Assembly (NCBI RefSeq): GCF_000090795.2
Contig: NW_003546288.1
Coordinates: forward strand, 348,532 to 374,294
Reading direction: 5' to 3'
Length of the DNA stretch: 25,763 nt
From: Amphimedon queenslandica
Lineage: Eukaryota > Porifera > Demospongiae > Haplosclerida > Niphatidae
The position numbers and the translations under genes are program-made. This document shows, piece after piece, positions 25,627-25,763 of the stretch. Under the pieces are notes generated by a model, which searched no databases, was not told the DNA's origin, and worked only from the letters and a program-made list of their open reading frames with translations. Each line of letters starts with the position of its first letter. Position 1 is the first letter of the stretch.

Positions 25627-25763
25627 ATTAATATTGACTGATATCAGAATCTGTTGCAATTTTACAAGACTTCTAATGATACATGCCAAAGGGTCTTCTA
25701 AATCTTGATCGTTTGCTCTTTCAAGCATTTTACAAGTAGTACTGCTAACGACTTGTATAACAT
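25627..25763 (-). CDS. Possible exon running off the right edge
   Basis: One minus-strand frame is open from the window edge for about 45 codons: VIQVVSSTTCKMLERANDQD, then LEDPLACIIRSL, then stop at 25624-25626. A weak donor (CTTGTAAAA) lies after RSL. Composition is protein-like, but no family is recognised and the length is not decisive. Confidence 0.2.

Noticed and set aside
1-25763. tRNA or rRNA genes
   Set aside because: I looked for tRNA A/B box patterns and rRNA landmarks and saw none convincing; a dedicated covariance search would be decisive.

Overview
This window looks like intergenic DNA from an invertebrate animal, most plausibly a demosponge. The base composition is AT-rich. 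The few gene-like pieces have GT..AG introns of only 48-53 bp. The transposon families are ones I associate with sponge and cnidarian genomes: DUF6570/OTU Helitrons with an N-terminal zinc ribbon, Tigger-like DDE_1 elements, HIRAN-like proteins, and Copia elements primed from half an initiator tRNA. The species assignment is inference. I see no bacterial gene layout, no rRNA or tRNA, no CRISPR and no convincing complete host gene.

Left part (1-3629): the minus strand carries a broken Helitron-type protein. Its N-terminal part (3629-3245) starts with a hydrophobic leader ending in a 2A-like ribosome-skipping motif (GGDFEVNPGP), followed by a C2-C2 zinc ribbon. Its DUF6570 and OTU parts lie at 1354-1 and run off the left edge. 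Between the two halves sits a 1.9-kb element (about 1329-3239). It has long terminal inverted repeats built from ~45-bp palindromic units, and carries a spliced PHD-finger exon set on one strand and a possible SWIM-like remnant on the other.

Middle-left (3630-9550): mostly non-coding. It holds a candidate tiny two-exon gene (5329-5604), a minus-strand gene remnant with a tandemly duplicated exon (5693-6260), a perfect 15-bp hairpin (6423-6477), two degraded minus-strand coding stretches (7290-8700), and a proline/glycine-rich exon-like island (8894-9200).

Centre (9551-14685): a degraded Ty1/Copia retrotransposon on the minus strand, with two LTRs, a tRNA-iMet-type primer site, and gag, protease, integrase, RT and RNase H. 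Its RT is split by a hAT-like non-autonomous insertion (11268-11840).

Centre-right (15366-16896): a foldback element with ~600-bp arms. Each arm has been hit by a different small MITE (15459-15697 and 16452-16645). Because the opposite arm keeps the empty site, both insertion events can be read directly.

Right part (18290-25763): the C-terminal part of a non-LTR-type reverse transcriptase protein (minus, ~18290-19470), coiled-coil exon remnants (19960-20420), and a hAT-like MITE (20534-20862). These are followed by a second Helitron, on the minus strand (24980-24342 and 21682-21200), with its HUH (HYH) Rep motif. A Tigger-like transposon (21683-24341) is inserted in it at a TA. That transposon carries its own broken transposase (plus) and a convergent HIRAN-domain gene (minus). 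Removing the Tigger element and one TA makes the Helitron frame continuous across the junction.

Overall, the window is a graveyard of nested transposons and almost every protein is broken by stops or frameshifts. The most interesting points are the 2A-led Helitron protein, the HIRAN gene inside a Tigger-like element, and the multi-level nesting with readable empty sites.
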